Shown: positions 33,992-43,264 of the stretch, piece by piece
Layout of the letters: each line of letters starts with the position of its first letter
Position numbering within the stretch: the first letter of the stretch is position 1
From: Candidatus Poribacteria bacterium
GTDB lineage: Bacteria > Poribacteria > WGA-4E > WGA-3G
Length of the DNA stretch: 64,000 nt
Reading direction: 5' to 3'
Assembly: GCA_028821605.1 (NCBI GenBank)
Contig: JAPPFM010000007.1
Location: forward strand, 62,001-126,000
Position numbers and translations under genes: made by a program
The notes under the pieces: generated by a model
Database searches by the model: none
Told to the model about the DNA's origin: nothing
What the model saw: only the letters and a program-made list of their open reading frames with translations

Positions 33992-34906
33992 CTAATACCT
34001 TTCCAGATAGGGTGTTAGGAACTTCTTCGCGTCTTCTGTGACATCCCACGCATCGGGCCAGAAACAGAGATCTATGGAGAACCAATCACCATCGTAACCA
34101 GTCTCTTCCATGATAACAGGAATAATCGCGTCAAAGTCCAGAACACCATCCCCGAAAGGTGCGTGCGTGCTTGTTTCGTCGCCATGGAGCGTGTTGTCGG
34201 AATCAATGAGATGGAAGTGACCGATCTGTCCTTTTAACTGACGTGCAAGGTCAATGACCCCATTATCGCCGAGGGTCTCCTGCTCTCCGGGCTGCCGGGC
34301 ACCGACAACTGCACACATTTGTGCATGACAGGTATCAAACATCACCTTGAAATTGGGATGACCAACTGCCTGTGGCATATTGACGATGTCGCTGGGTTTA
34401 TTGAACATGAATCCGGGTTCAAATTCCCAGAGCATCAACACGCCGTGGTCCTCAGCGACTTGTGCACAGCGTCTCCAGACGGAAACGATTCGATCCCAGG
34501 CTTTCTCAGGCTCAACGCCCGGAATTCCTTCTTCGGGATCATCCACCGTATCCACACGAATCGCAGGCGATCCGAGATCCAAGGCGAGTTGGAGACTCTC
34601 TTTGAACAATTTGTAGTATTTATCGTCCTCTTGCCCCTCATCCGTAGCGGGACCCGGATGCGACCAAAAGTCAGCGGCTAATCCGGAGACTTCTAAGCCG
34701 TAATAGGAAATCAAGCCTTTAACAGCATCCCGATCACTTTTCATCGGATAGTCGTTAATGTCAATATGTGGTTTAAACGCCCCGATTTCAACGCCATCAA
34801 ATTCGAGTTCGCTGAGACGCTTGACGACATCATCAAACGGAACAGGATTGTCTTCATAGGGACCAAACGCATACGCCCAACTTCCAATCGACAATTTTTT
34901 TGCCAT
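33992..34906 (-). CDS. Sugar phosphate isomerase/epimerase-like TIM barrel
   Basis: The 304-residue protein is a second xylose-isomerase-like barrel. It shows FDGVEIGAF (about 34-42), LWEFEPGFM (about 158-166), KVMFDTCHAQM (about 186-196) and GHFHLIDSDNTLHG (about 227-240), whose Glu, Asp and His residues supply the usual divalent-metal site. The C-terminus holds DWFSIDL. Members isomerise sugars or inositol derivatives; the substrate is unknown. AAGGAG precedes the ATG. It shares the fold but little sequence with the protein encoded at 4566-5357. Confidence 0.87.
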   Translation of the reverse strand: MAKKLSIGSWAYAFGPYEDNPVPFDDVVKRLSELEFDGVEIGAFKPHIDINDYPMKSDRDAVKGLISYYGLEVSGLAADFWSHPGPATDEGQEDDKYYKLFKESLQLALDLGSPAIRVDTVDDPEEGIPGVEPEKAWDRIVSVWRRCAQVAEDHGVLMLWEFEPGFMFNKPSDIVNMPQAVGHPNFKVMFDTCHAQMCAVVGARQPGEQETLGDNGVIDLARQLKGQIGHFHLIDSDNTLHGDETSTHAPFGDGVLDFDAIIPVIMEETGYDGDWFSIDLCFWPDAWDVTEDAKKFLTPYLERY

Positions 34907-34942
34907 GTTTTTCTCCTTTTTTAATAATTTGCAAAGTGTAAC

Positions 34943-36160
34943 TTATGATGTACCCCTGACCAAAGTTTGAACTGTTGTTTCAAGTTCAAGGGTAATCTGT
35001 TCTACCGTTTCTCTTTTTTCTGCCTTGTAGGTATCATAACATTCTCGGAGATTTTTGGGTTCACCGACACGAATGGATGCCACCCGCGGTCCCCGAATTT
35101 TTGACGTACCAAAGACTTCTCTTTCCAGACGGACGATCACTTCAAGAAATCGCTCTGGTGAGCGTTCTTCTGCGACATACCCATCCGAAATTGCTATAAA
35201 GTTGATTAACCGCTCCAGATCTGGATAAAATCGTTGGAATTTCTGGAGGAGTTCTTCATGTATCTTCTGCTCGTATTCTGTCATTTGCTCGATATCTTTA
35301 TAGACTTCGGCATCGACTAAGTTTTTCAACGCACGTACTCTTGTGAGCACATCGGTTTCAGAGTGAATGCCCATAATCTGTTCCGCATGGGACAAAATCT
35401 GCTCTTTCAGTTTTTGAATGTGCACATCGAGTGGCACGGTTTCGTCCACCTTATATTGATATTCAGCTGCAAGTGTTTTGAGTATCGCTATACCGATACG
35501 TCTCAACCTGTCATAGCGTTCGATCGGTGTTCGATCAGCAGGTGAAAGAATATTTTCCTCTAATTCCTTGAGGGCGATGTCAATGTCGTTCCACATGTCT
35601 TGTGGATAGTGATATTTAATCCCAATAGGGACGATATAGAGGGGTTTGTCGATCTCCGCTTTTGTCATATCGTCCAAAGCCCAGAAGCAGAGTTGTATAA
35701 TACCCCTCTCAAAGCGCATGACAGTGTCATTTTGCCGCGAAATTTCGCCTTCCGCGAAGACTACAAGGGGCCAACTGCCTTCAGACAGGAGTTCCCGTGT
35801 TGTACGAAAGGCGTTTCGATCCGCGGTGCCGCGTACAATTGAATACGCACCGAACCGTTGCAACAGAAAACTGCGTAAGCCGCCGAATTTCCCTTTGTCA
35901 AAGGTCTCCCGTGCAGTCATGTAGTAGTACTGCTGAGAGACCTGTTTGGACAAGAGAAACGTAACGGCAGGATCCGCGCGTGCCGCGTGGTTCGGAGCCA
36001 GCACAGTAGGATGTCCATCTATCATTTTTAAACGCGCGATGGATTCTGAATCGACATCCAGTGTTAACCCCTTCAAAAACAGGCGGTTGACAAGCGGCAT
36101 GATGGCTTTCGCAACCTGAATCACTGTTGTATTTAGTTTAGGGGGTTTAAAATCCAACAT
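34943..36160 (-). CDS. PlsC-like acyltransferase (1-acylglycerol-3-phosphate acyltransferase family)
   Basis: The 405-residue protein has the acyltransferase block I NHAARADP (His and Asp spaced by four, about 57-64), block II around YSIVRGTADR (about 107) and block III FAEGEISR (about 136-143) in place of the usual FPEGTRS. A C-terminal helical extension of about 200 residues is not part of the core family domain. It probably acylates a lysophospholipid or another glycerol-phosphate at the inner membrane. The start has no ribosome binding site and lies beside the TTACGGCACACGGAG repeats. Confidence 0.82.
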   Translation of the reverse strand: MLDFKPPKLNTTVIQVAKAIMPLVNRLFLKGLTLDVDSESIARLKMIDGHPTVLAPNHAARADPAVTFLLSKQVSQQYYYMTARETFDKGKFGGLRSFLLQRFGAYSIVRGTADRNAFRTTRELLSEGSWPLVVFAEGEISRQNDTVMRFERGIIQLCFWALDDMTKAEIDKPLYIVPIGIKYHYPQDMWNDIDIALKELEENILSPADRTPIERYDRLRRIGIAILKTLAAEYQYKVDETVPLDVHIQKLKEQILSHAEQIMGIHSETDVLTRVRALKNLVDAEVYKDIEQMTEYEQKIHEELLQKFQRFYPDLERLINFIAISDGYVAEERSPERFLEVIVRLEREVFGTSKIRGPRVASIRVGEPKNLRECYDTYKAEKRETVEQITLELETTVQTLVRGTS

Positions 36161-36198
36161 TGTGTGTTACCGTTGTGTCATACGGTGTACTTGCTTCT

Positions 36199-36265
36199 GT
36201 TACGGCACACGGAGCATTGGTACTACCTTATTGTTACGGCGGACGGAGTATGCCTACTACTTTTA
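36199..36265. repeat. TTACGGC..ACGGAG repeat, two tandem copies
   Basis: GTTACGGCACACGGAG (36199-36214) and GTTACGGCGGACGGAG (36233-36248), each followed by a TACTAC run. A third copy is at 47984-48010, between the LolA-like and permease genes. They lie between the starts/ends of two minus-strand genes. Confidence 0.6.
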
Positions 36266-37369
36266 AAGGCTTGGCGGATAGCAACAGATGATTTCCATCG
36301 GTGTATCACCCGTGCTAACAATCACGTAACTGGACAAGCAGCGCGGTATGAAAACGGATTTGCCGCGTTTGAGCGGAACATCTTCAAAATCGCCGCGTAG
36401 TACGCCTTCGCCGCCCAAGGTCACAAGCGCGTAGAAGCCTTTATCTGCTGGCATACTTAGCGTTGAGTTCACCGTCAGCCGTGAGCATCCGAAGAATTTC
36501 GAGGCTTCCTCTGGCACGATTCGGTCTTCTCGGTTCTCCCCTTCTGCTCGGACGAGTTCAGGTGTCCGTCGGATGTAGTTGTTAAGGTAATCCAATTCGA
36601 GTTTATCGAATTCAGCGGCATCTACTGCCAGGTCCCATCCAAGTCCGAGGTGTCCATCTTCTCTTTCAAACGGAAAACCTTCCCATTCGGCAAGGATATT
36701 CCAGTCGGTAGGCTCTTGTGGTTCGAGGACACAAAGCCCTGTACCGAGCGAATGGACGATCGGGGTACGTAGGAAATAGACCTCACCAACCTTCGGTTCA
36801 ACGACATGCATCAGGCTCCGTAGTGTTGGCACATCCTGTGCTTCCATCAGGCGGCGAAATTCTGCTTTGTCTATCGCTTCCTTCCAACCTATCCACGCCT
36901 TCGCGCCCGGACGTGTGCCGATGAGGATCCATGCCTCGTTTTTGCCGAAGGGTGAATTGAGGTGTTTTTGCGAGAAGTCGGGGTTTGGATGCCAATGGAT
37001 AGGGATATGTGCGCCTTCACCGACATCAAAAATTTTGAGAAGCACACCTAATTCAGTGCCGTATTTGTCAACGTGCGCGCTACCGAGTGTCTCCTCTGGA
37101 AATGCGTCCAGCAGCTCTTTCAGTAGTACAACCTCACCGCTCGAAAGTTCGATACGACTCAATCCTTTATCGGGCGGATTCTCTCTGCCCGGAGTGATTG
37201 CCCGGTTCGTGGAGAAGATCCATTCTTCGGAGTAATAATCATCTTTCGGATCAGGTTCGCCCATAAACTCAGCACGGAGTTTCCCACCGTTGTAGAAGTG
37301 CAGATAGGTGTTCGGTGCTAAGCCGATAGGCGCGTCTAACATTGACTTTAGTTCATTCTGTGATGCCAT
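36263..37369 (-). CDS. Mannose-6-phosphate isomerase-like cupin protein
   Basis: At 368 residues it resembles class I mannose-6-phosphate isomerase. The zinc ligands appear as HIPIHWHP (about 121-128) with a Glu in KNEAWILIG (about 142-150), and a late His in TPIVHSLG (about 202-209). The usual N-terminal G-W-GG pocket is altered. It would interconvert mannose-6-phosphate and fructose-6-phosphate or act on a related sugar; the unusual N-terminus leaves the substrate uncertain. The C-terminal cupin half contains GGEGVLRGDF (about 318). Confidence 0.82.
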   Translation of the reverse strand: MASQNELKSMLDAPIGLAPNTYLHFYNGGKLRAEFMGEPDPKDDYYSEEWIFSTNRAITPGRENPPDKGLSRIELSSGEVVLLKELLDAFPEETLGSAHVDKYGTELGVLLKIFDVGEGAHIPIHWHPNPDFSQKHLNSPFGKNEAWILIGTRPGAKAWIGWKEAIDKAEFRRLMEAQDVPTLRSLMHVVEPKVGEVYFLRTPIVHSLGTGLCVLEPQEPTDWNILAEWEGFPFEREDGHLGLGWDLAVDAAEFDKLELDYLNNYIRRTPELVRAEGENREDRIVPEEASKFFGCSRLTVNSTLSMPADKGFYALVTLGGEGVLRGDFEDVPLKRGKSVFIPRCLSSYVIVSTGDTPMEIICCYPPSL

Positions 37370-37646
37370 ATTGTTGTCCTTTCTTTATCTTTAAAAACTA
37401 AGGCATAAGTAGGTTTCCCTTGTTTGAAGTCAATTTATCATTTTAGACAGATTTTGTCAAATCAATTTTTGGGTGTCTTAGCGATGTTTGGTTCTCGGAT
37501 TTTGGTTGGTTTTGAAGGGGAATCGTGACCAGAAAGTCGCTCTTACAAGCTGTGAGCCAGCCCGCGACTGTAAGAGGTATCGGCGGACCCTTGATTGAGT
37601 TCTTTCGGCATTTCTCCTTAGTTCCTATATTCTCAATGGTTTCAAC
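37370..37646. other. Intergenic region with CTCTTACA hairpin
   Basis: This 277-base gap contains an 8-bp inverted repeat CTCTTACA/TGTAAGAG (37540-37576) around CCAGCCCGCGAC. The loop resembles part of a cobalamin riboswitch core, but the rest of that riboswitch and any B12 gene are missing. No gene is seen. Confidence 0.4.
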
Positions 37647-39074
37647 CTATGCTAATGCTGCTTCAAGTTGTTCTACAGCATCAATGGCATCCTCAAGTTC
37701 TTTTCTGTAGATGTTCACAAAGGTAGCGTGACTGAGTTCGTTTAGGATAAATTTTCGCGCTCGTTCAATCGCGTCAATAATTCTTAAATCCAAAAGAGGG
37801 AGTCCCGCTTCGTCTGTTTCCATTTTTATTGGGACCCAGAAGTCTTCGCTTCTCAAGTCCCTCGGGTTTCCACGATACTTAATGGCAAGATCCTTTTTCT
37901 CGCAATATTGCTTGATTGCTGCTTCAAAAGCAGTGCGAACGTAAATTGCACAGGCTTTGTAGTCGTTGGCATCAAGATATTCTTTCGCTTTTTCAAGGTA
38001 TGCCTCATCTTCTGCATAAACAGGAATTTCATACTCGTCGGTTTGGGAGAAATAGAATTCAACAGCTTTCCACCTTCCACCGCGGGCTGTCCGCTGCTTG
38101 ACGATCTCATACCACGCCTTATCATAAGTCGTCAAAAAGATTTGGTAATCTGGGAAATACTCGTCCAGGATGTCAAGCACCGGGAGACGGTTTGACATAT
38201 CCAAGCCGATAAGGACATCATCTAAGGCGAGGATTTTCAAGCTGCTATCCGGCTGAAGTAGGAAGCCTGCAAAATAGATCGCAAGGGCAATCGCTGATAG
38301 TTTTGCCTCGTTCAAAAATCGGTGATGCGCAGGGATGTCTTCGTCAAGGAATTTAACCTTTAAAAGAATTTCCTTGTAATTAAGTGCCTCGTCTTCATGG
38401 TCGTACTCAATCCCTTGAAAACCGAAGTCAAGCGTAACTAAGGCACCTTCGTCCCCAAACTTCTGGAGAATTTCAGATGCCTTCGTCCGTAGTTCCGCCA
38501 AGTGATTAGAGACCGCTATGTTGAAGATGTCTATTTGTGCTTCGAGGGTTTCAATATCGTGTGTAGGGGCTAAAGGGAACTGTTGCGAAATATTTTGCCA
38601 TTCTTCGGAGATGCTCTGACCTGTCGCGTCGTTTATCACATTTGCCAATAGGTTCTCAATCAGCAAATCAAACACATTCACAGTATCGTTTTTGTAATGA
38701 AGATAATGCGTGTGTAGAAGTGCCTTATAGTCCAAGAATCCTTTGCTTTTCGACGCACTAACAATGAGTGGATCCACTGTCTCTTCAACATCATCTGACC
38801 ACTCATAGACATGTTCATTCGATGCGGGGTTTGTCCGGAGATGCAGTTTGATGTAGCCTTTATTCGCGTTGAAAATGTTCTGATAATCCTTAAAGTCAAT
38901 AGCCTCATTTTCACTGGAGTCAAGGAACAACTCTATTGCCTTATATAGCGACGTTTTTCCGCTACCATTTTCGCCGTAGATCAGTAGGTTTTTTCCCGCC
39001 TTGTGTAAATCTATCTGATACGTTCCATAAAATGCTCTAAAATTTTTAATCTCTATTTTGGTAATTTTCACCAT
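37647..39074 (-). CDS. SMC/RecF-like AAA ATPase without coiled coil
   Basis: The 475-residue protein begins MVKITKIEIKNFRAF, the ABC-type opening of RecF/SMC proteins, with Walker A GENGSGKTS (34-42) and Walker B ILALDDVLIGLD (about 280-291). The region between them (about 120-240) is helical but short, with no long coiled coil. After FLTTYDK (about 306) a C-terminal domain of about 150 residues follows, helical and with EFYFSQ and ELSHATF, of unknown type. The start overlaps the TPR-TRD stop by 7 bases (ATGGTGA), so translation is coupled. Similar small ATPases occur in defence systems such as Septu, OLD-like and Gabija-like loci; this is inference by architecture. Confidence 0.82.
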   Translation of the reverse strand: MVKITKIEIKNFRAFYGTYQIDLHKAGKNLLIYGENGSGKTSLYKAIELFLDSSENEAIDFKDYQNIFNANKGYIKLHLRTNPASNEHVYEWSDDVEETVDPLIVSASKSKGFLDYKALLHTHYLHYKNDTVNVFDLLIENLLANVINDATGQSISEEWQNISQQFPLAPTHDIETLEAQIDIFNIAVSNHLAELRTKASEILQKFGDEGALVTLDFGFQGIEYDHEDEALNYKEILLKVKFLDEDIPAHHRFLNEAKLSAIALAIYFAGFLLQPDSSLKILALDDVLIGLDMSNRLPVLDILDEYFPDYQIFLTTYDKAWYEIVKQRTARGGRWKAVEFYFSQTDEYEIPVYAEDEAYLEKAKEYLDANDYKACAIYVRTAFEAAIKQYCEKKDLAIKYRGNPRDLRSEDFWVPIKMETDEAGLPLLDLRIIDAIERARKFILNELSHATFVNIYRKELEDAIDAVEQLEAALA

Positions 39075-42000
39075 TTATCCTCAATGATACGGATAGGTCT
39101 TAAACTGTCTTGAAAAAATGTATTTACGCGTACAGGGTGTTCTCTATGATGTAAATGTTCATAGAGAGAACGGAACACGGACATTTTATTCTCTTGAATC
39201 TCGTCAACTTCCGGCAGCTCCTCCGCTATAAGGTGTTTAAAAATATCTCTGTCAGCACTCTGGAGGAGATCTGGCATATAGAATTCGTAAACCAACCCTT
39301 TGACGATCCACTCAAAATATGCGAACATCATGAAATCACGGGCGTGTGCTAAGTCCTTGCTGTTTGTTGTCGGTTGTTGCTGGAGATATATGAGGTAATC
39401 AACGAGCTTGCAAACAAGGTCCTTCTGTGTTGCATTGATGTCGGGGACAGGAATCTGATTTATATAGTCGCCGCGTGCCTCAAGTTTACCGCCGTCCAAT
39501 TGTTTAGACACCTGCGAATAAAACCACTCCACAGGGAGTGTATTGAGTAAACCGCATAACCACGTTTCGTTGGTCGGAATAACATAGCAGGTATATCCAC
39601 AATACAAACCTGCAGTCTCAACTGCGAAAGTTTGCGTGTCATAAAGATTTGGGCAAACCAGTTTCGGTTGCGCGAAACGCTGTGCCTCGTCACGGGAAAA
39701 TTGCAGCTCATACCATTCCTGTTCGGTTCCTCTTTTACTTAGAAGTGCTTTGTATTTTTCTAAGTATTTCAGGATTGCAGGATAAGCGTTAATCTCTATA
39801 CCACGGTAGGTAAAGATTAACCACTGATCTTGTGACTCTGCCTGCCAACGTCTGATATCCGATCCCTGCAAAAACGGCTTTAAAATATCAGTCGATGAAG
39901 GATGGGCTGCAATGAGTTCATCTCGCGTTTTGCTATCTACCACAAACACTTCAGTGGGTACTGTTTCAATACCAAAATAGGACGGTTCCTTGATATATTC
40001 CCCTAATGGAGGCCCTGCGTCACGGAAGTTTTGCAGCAGCTCCAAAACTTCCGGCGACTCAAAGGGTTTCCCCTCCGAGCCAAAGGTTTTCTCCACCATC
40101 GGGTAGCGGTGCCTGAAACCTGGACGGACGAGTGCGACGATGTCTTTTGGCAATTTAACCTGATGCTTCTGCTCATAGGTCTCAACGTTTTTATAATCGT
40201 TCCGAAATGCAGCGACAATATCCGCGCCCATATTTTTTGCGGTCATTAGGTCGGTTTTGGCACTTTCCCATTCTTGTAAGTGTAACCACGCTTCTCCGCG
40301 ATTATAATAGATACTGGCATCGTCGGGTTTTAGTGCTATTGCTTGAGTGTAATCTTCTATAGCCCGATTAACTTCGCCTTTTTGGAAATAAGTTACACCT
40401 CGATTGTTATAAATATGAGTATCATCAGGGGTAAGTTGAACTGCCTTGGTATAGTCTTTTATGGCAAGATCAAAGTTGCCTATGTGATTGTAAGCATTCC
40501 CGCGACTGTAATATGCTTCAGCATGATCGGGGTTGAGTTCTATGGCTTTGTTATAGTTTACAATCGCACGCTCAAGGTCATTTTTGTCGCTATAAGCTAA
40601 ACCACGATTGAAATAAGCTGATGCAAATTCGGGATTTAATTCTATTACTCTGTTATAGCTTTCAATAGCAAGGTCAAGTTTGTCCTGATTTTGGTAGGCT
40701 TCTCCACGATTGTAGTAGGCCTCTACATAATCAGGTTTAAGACTTATCGCTGTGTTGAAGTCTTGAATCGCTTTATCAAAAACTAGTAAGTTGCGGTGAG
40801 CAATACCGCGGAAAAAGTAGACAAGTGGACCGTCAAGCTTGAGGTTTATTGCCATATTAAAATCATTGATTGCCTCGCGAAATTTCCCTTGATTGCAATA
40901 AACGAGACCGCGATTATAATAAGCGATGGCAAACTCTGAATTTAATTTTATCGCCTCGGTGAAATCGGCAATAGCAAGATCATAATTGCCTTCTTCACTA
41001 TAAGCAATGCCACGGGTATTATAGGTATTAGCATCATCAGGCTCTACCTCGGAGGTCAGTAAAATGACTATGTCTTCTGGTAACTGCACACTATGTTTTT
41101 TTTCAAAATCTGCCATGCTTCTGTAGATATTATGAAACGCAGCAGTAATATCTAATCCTTTATCCTTGGCAGTCATCAGGTCAGTTTTGGCTTTTTCCCA
41201 TTCTTTTAGGCTTAACCACGCTGTTCCTCGACCATAATAAGCCATTACAAGTTCAGGGTTTAGTTCTATCACCTTAGTATAATCTTCAATGGCTAGGGAC
41301 CACTTGTTTCTCCAGAGATAGGCAGCAGCACGATTAACATAGCCAAAGACATGTGTTGGCTGAAGTTTTATCGCCATTTCAAAATCTTGGATAGCAAGGT
41401 TAAAGTTCCTTTTGTCAAGATAAACCAAGCCTCGATTATTATAGGCTTCATAAGTTGCAGGACTGTTTGGATCCAGTGCTATCATCACGGTATAACTTTC
41501 AATAGCGAGATCAAGTTGATTGATAGCACGATACGCCACTCCAAGGTTAACATAAGCGTCAGTAAAATTTGGGTTCAATTGTGTCTCTGTTATATAATCC
41601 TCAATAGCGCGCATGTAATCGCCTTTGCTGCGATGGGCGTTCCCTCGGCTATAATATGCACCAGCACGATCAAATTCGAGATCGATCGCAGTAGTATAGG
41701 CTGCGATGGCCTGATCGATCTCTCCATTTTTTTCGTAAGTATTACCCAGATTAAAATGAGCATCAGCATAACTTGGGTTTAACTTTATCGCTTCAGTTAA
41801 GTCCTTTATAGCCTGGGTGAAGTTGCCTTTTTCTCCGTAAGTGCCACCCCGATTATTATACGCCATGGCGAGTGTTGGGTTTAGTGTTATTGCCTTGTCA
41901 TAATCCTCAATAGCGAGGTCGTACTTACCATTCTGAGTATAAGCATTTCCTCGATTGTTATATGCCACCGCGAGCTCTGGATTCAGTTCTATGGCTTTGT

Positions 42001-43168
42001 TCAGGTCTTTAATAGCGGCATCAAGTTGATTTTTATTTTTGTAAGCATTGCCGCGGCCGCAATATGCTTCGGCATAATCTCGCTTAAGTTGTATAGCAGT
42101 AGTATAGTCTCGGATAGCAAGATCAAACTCGTTTTTTTCGGTGTAAGCATTACCTCGGTTGTTATATGCTTCGGCATAATCTCGCTTAAGTTGTATAGCA
42201 GTAGTATAGTCTCGGATAGCATCGTCAAACTCGCCTTTGCTCGTGTAAACACTCCCGCGATTGTTATATGCTTCGGCATAATCCGGGTCAAGTCTTATGG
42301 CTTCGTTTAAGTCTTGGATAGCATCGTCAAACTCGCCTTTTATGTTATAAACTGCACCACGATTGTTATATGCTATAGAATAGTCAGGTTTAAGTCTTAT
42401 AGCTTCGCTCAAGTCCACAAGAGCCCTGTCAAACTCACCGAGCATAGCATAGGCAGCACCACGATTGCTATAGACCAGAGCATAATTAGGATTGAATTTT
42501 ATCGCCGTGTTATAGTCTGTAATAGCCTGGTTAACTTCATTTATGCTAATGTGAATATTGCCGCGACTGCAATAGGCATTAGCCCAATCGCGTTTGAGTC
42601 TGATTGCTTCATTTAAGTCCGCAATAGTTTTATCAAACTCACTGCTATTGCTGTAAGCAATGCTTCGATTGTAGTAGGCCTCGGCATAATCAGGTTTAAG
42701 TCTTATAGCTTCGTTTAAGTCTGTAATAGCTCTGTCAAACTCACGAAGAATAATGTAAGTTCCACCACGATTGTTATATGCTATAGGATAATCAGGTTTA
42801 AGTTCTATCGTTATGTTATAGTCTTTGATAGCCCTGTCAGCCTCGCCTTTGCTGATGTAAGCAACAGCACGATTGTTATATATCTCGGCCAGGCTTGGTT
42901 TCTGTCGTATAGCTTGATTGAACTCTTGAATAGCAATATCAAAATCGCCTTTGCAGTAATAAGTAATACCGCGATTGTTGTATACTTCCACATAATTTGG
43001 ATCCAGTTCCACCGCTTTGCTAAAGGAATCTATTGCTTGATCATACTCACCATTTTGGCAATAAGCAATGCCGCGATCGTTATATGTTTCCGCCTGATTA
43101 TCTATGTTACCATAAATGAAGTTAGGGGTATAAGAAGCATCAACGGATCCTAAACTCAGTCCTTGCAT
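39068..43168 (-). CDS. TPR repeat protein fused to TaqI-like target recognition domain
   Basis: The protein has about 1366 residues. Twenty-seven consecutive 34-residue TPR units (consensus AYNNRG.AY...GE.D.AI.DY..AI.LNP) fill about 27-1000, interrupted by two copies of a linker containing AKTDLMTAK and then QLPEDIV or KLPKDIV (about units 19 and 27). The remaining 340 residues match the C-terminal specificity domain of TaqI/type IIG enzymes: ILKPFLQGSDIRRW, EINAYPAILKYLEKYK, FAQPKLVCPN, GLLNTLPVEWFYSQ and YINQIPVPD. No methylase motif is present. AAGGAGG lies 7 nt before the chosen ATG. The ATPase gene overlaps its stop. Such a fusion is unusual and suggests a scaffold that brings partners to a DNA site. 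Confidence 0.85.
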   Translation of the reverse strand: MQGLSLGSVDASYTPNFIYGNIDNQAETYNDRGIAYCQNGEYDQAIDSFSKAVELDPNYVEVYNNRGITYYCKGDFDIAIQEFNQAIRQKPSLAEIYNNRAVAYISKGEADRAIKDYNITIELKPDYPIAYNNRGGTYIILREFDRAITDLNEAIRLKPDYAEAYYNRSIAYSNSSEFDKTIADLNEAIRLKRDWANAYCSRGNIHISINEVNQAITDYNTAIKFNPNYALVYSNRGAAYAMLGEFDRALVDLSEAIRLKPDYSIAYNNRGAVYNIKGEFDDAIQDLNEAIRLDPDYAEAYNNRGSVYTSKGEFDDAIRDYTTAIQLKRDYAEAYNNRGNAYTEKNEFDLAIRDYTTAIQLKRDYAEAYCGRGNAYKNKNQLDAAIKDLNKAIELNPELAVAYNNRGNAYTQNGKYDLAIEDYDKAITLNPTLAMAYNNRGGTYGEKGNFTQAIKDLTEAIKLNPSYADAHFNLGNTYEKNGEIDQAIAAYTTAIDLEFDRAGAYYSRGNAHRSKGDYMRAIEDYITETQLNPNFTDAYVNLGVAYRAINQLDLAIESYTVMIALDPNSPATYEAYNNRGLVYLDKRNFNLAIQDFEMAIKLQPTHVFGYVNRAAAYLWRNKWSLAIEDYTKVIELNPELVMAYYGRGTAWLSLKEWEKAKTDLMTAKDKGLDITAAFHNIYRSMADFEKKHSVQLPEDIVILLTSEVEPDDANTYNTRGIAYSEEGNYDLAIADFTEAIKLNSEFAIAYYNRGLVYCNQGKFREAINDFNMAINLKLDGPLVYFFRGIAHRNLLVFDKAIQDFNTAISLKPDYVEAYYNRGEAYQNQDKLDLAIESYNRVIELNPEFASAYFNRGLAYSDKNDLERAIVNYNKAIELNPDHAEAYYSRGNAYNHIGNFDLAIKDYTKAVQLTPDDTHIYNNRGVTYFQKGEVNRAIEDYTQAIALKPDDASIYYNRGEAWLHLQEWESAKTDLMTAKNMGADIVAAFRNDYKNVETYEQKHQVKLPKDIVALVRPGFRHRYPMVEKTFGSEGKPFESPEVLELLQNFRDAGPPLGEYIKEPSYFGIETVPTEVFVVDSKTRDELIAAHPSSTDILKPFLQGSDIRRWQAESQDQWLIFTYRGIEINAYPAILKYLEKYKALLSKRGTEQEWYELQFSRDEAQRFAQPKLVCPNLYDTQTFAVETAGLYCGYTCYVIPTNETWLCGLLNTLPVEWFYSQVSKQLDGGKLEARGDYINQIPVPDINATQKDLVCKLVDYLIYLQQQPTTNSKDLAHARDFMMFAYFEWIVKGLVYEFYMPDLLQSADRDIFKHLIAEELPEVDEIQENKMSVFRSLYEHLHHREHPVRVNTFFQDSLRPIRIIEDKW

Positions 43169-43206
43169 CACTGTTCCTCCTTCACAATCAGGTTTACTTG
43201 AGGTTA

Positions 43207-43236
43207 AGAATACCACATATAGGAAACAAGTATCAA
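43207..43236 (-). promoter_or_regulatory. Possible promoter of the TPR-TRD gene
   Basis: On the minus strand TTGATA (43231-43236), 18-nt spacer, TATTCT (43207-43212), inside the 96-base gap after the type IIG gene. It would let the TPR and ATPase genes be expressed without the methylase. Confidence 0.45.
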
Positions 43237-43264
43237 CCAAATTTCAAGAATCTTACCCCACTTC

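Noticed and set aside
37490-37600. Resemblance of CCAGCCCGCGACTGTAA to a cobalamin riboswitch core
   Set aside because: The other conserved boxes and any B12-related gene downstream are absent; only the hairpin is reported.
40250-43160. Regular short DNA repeats that could suggest a CRISPR array or satellite
   Set aside because: They are the codons of 34-residue TPR units in one continuous reading frame; there are no spacers of constant length.
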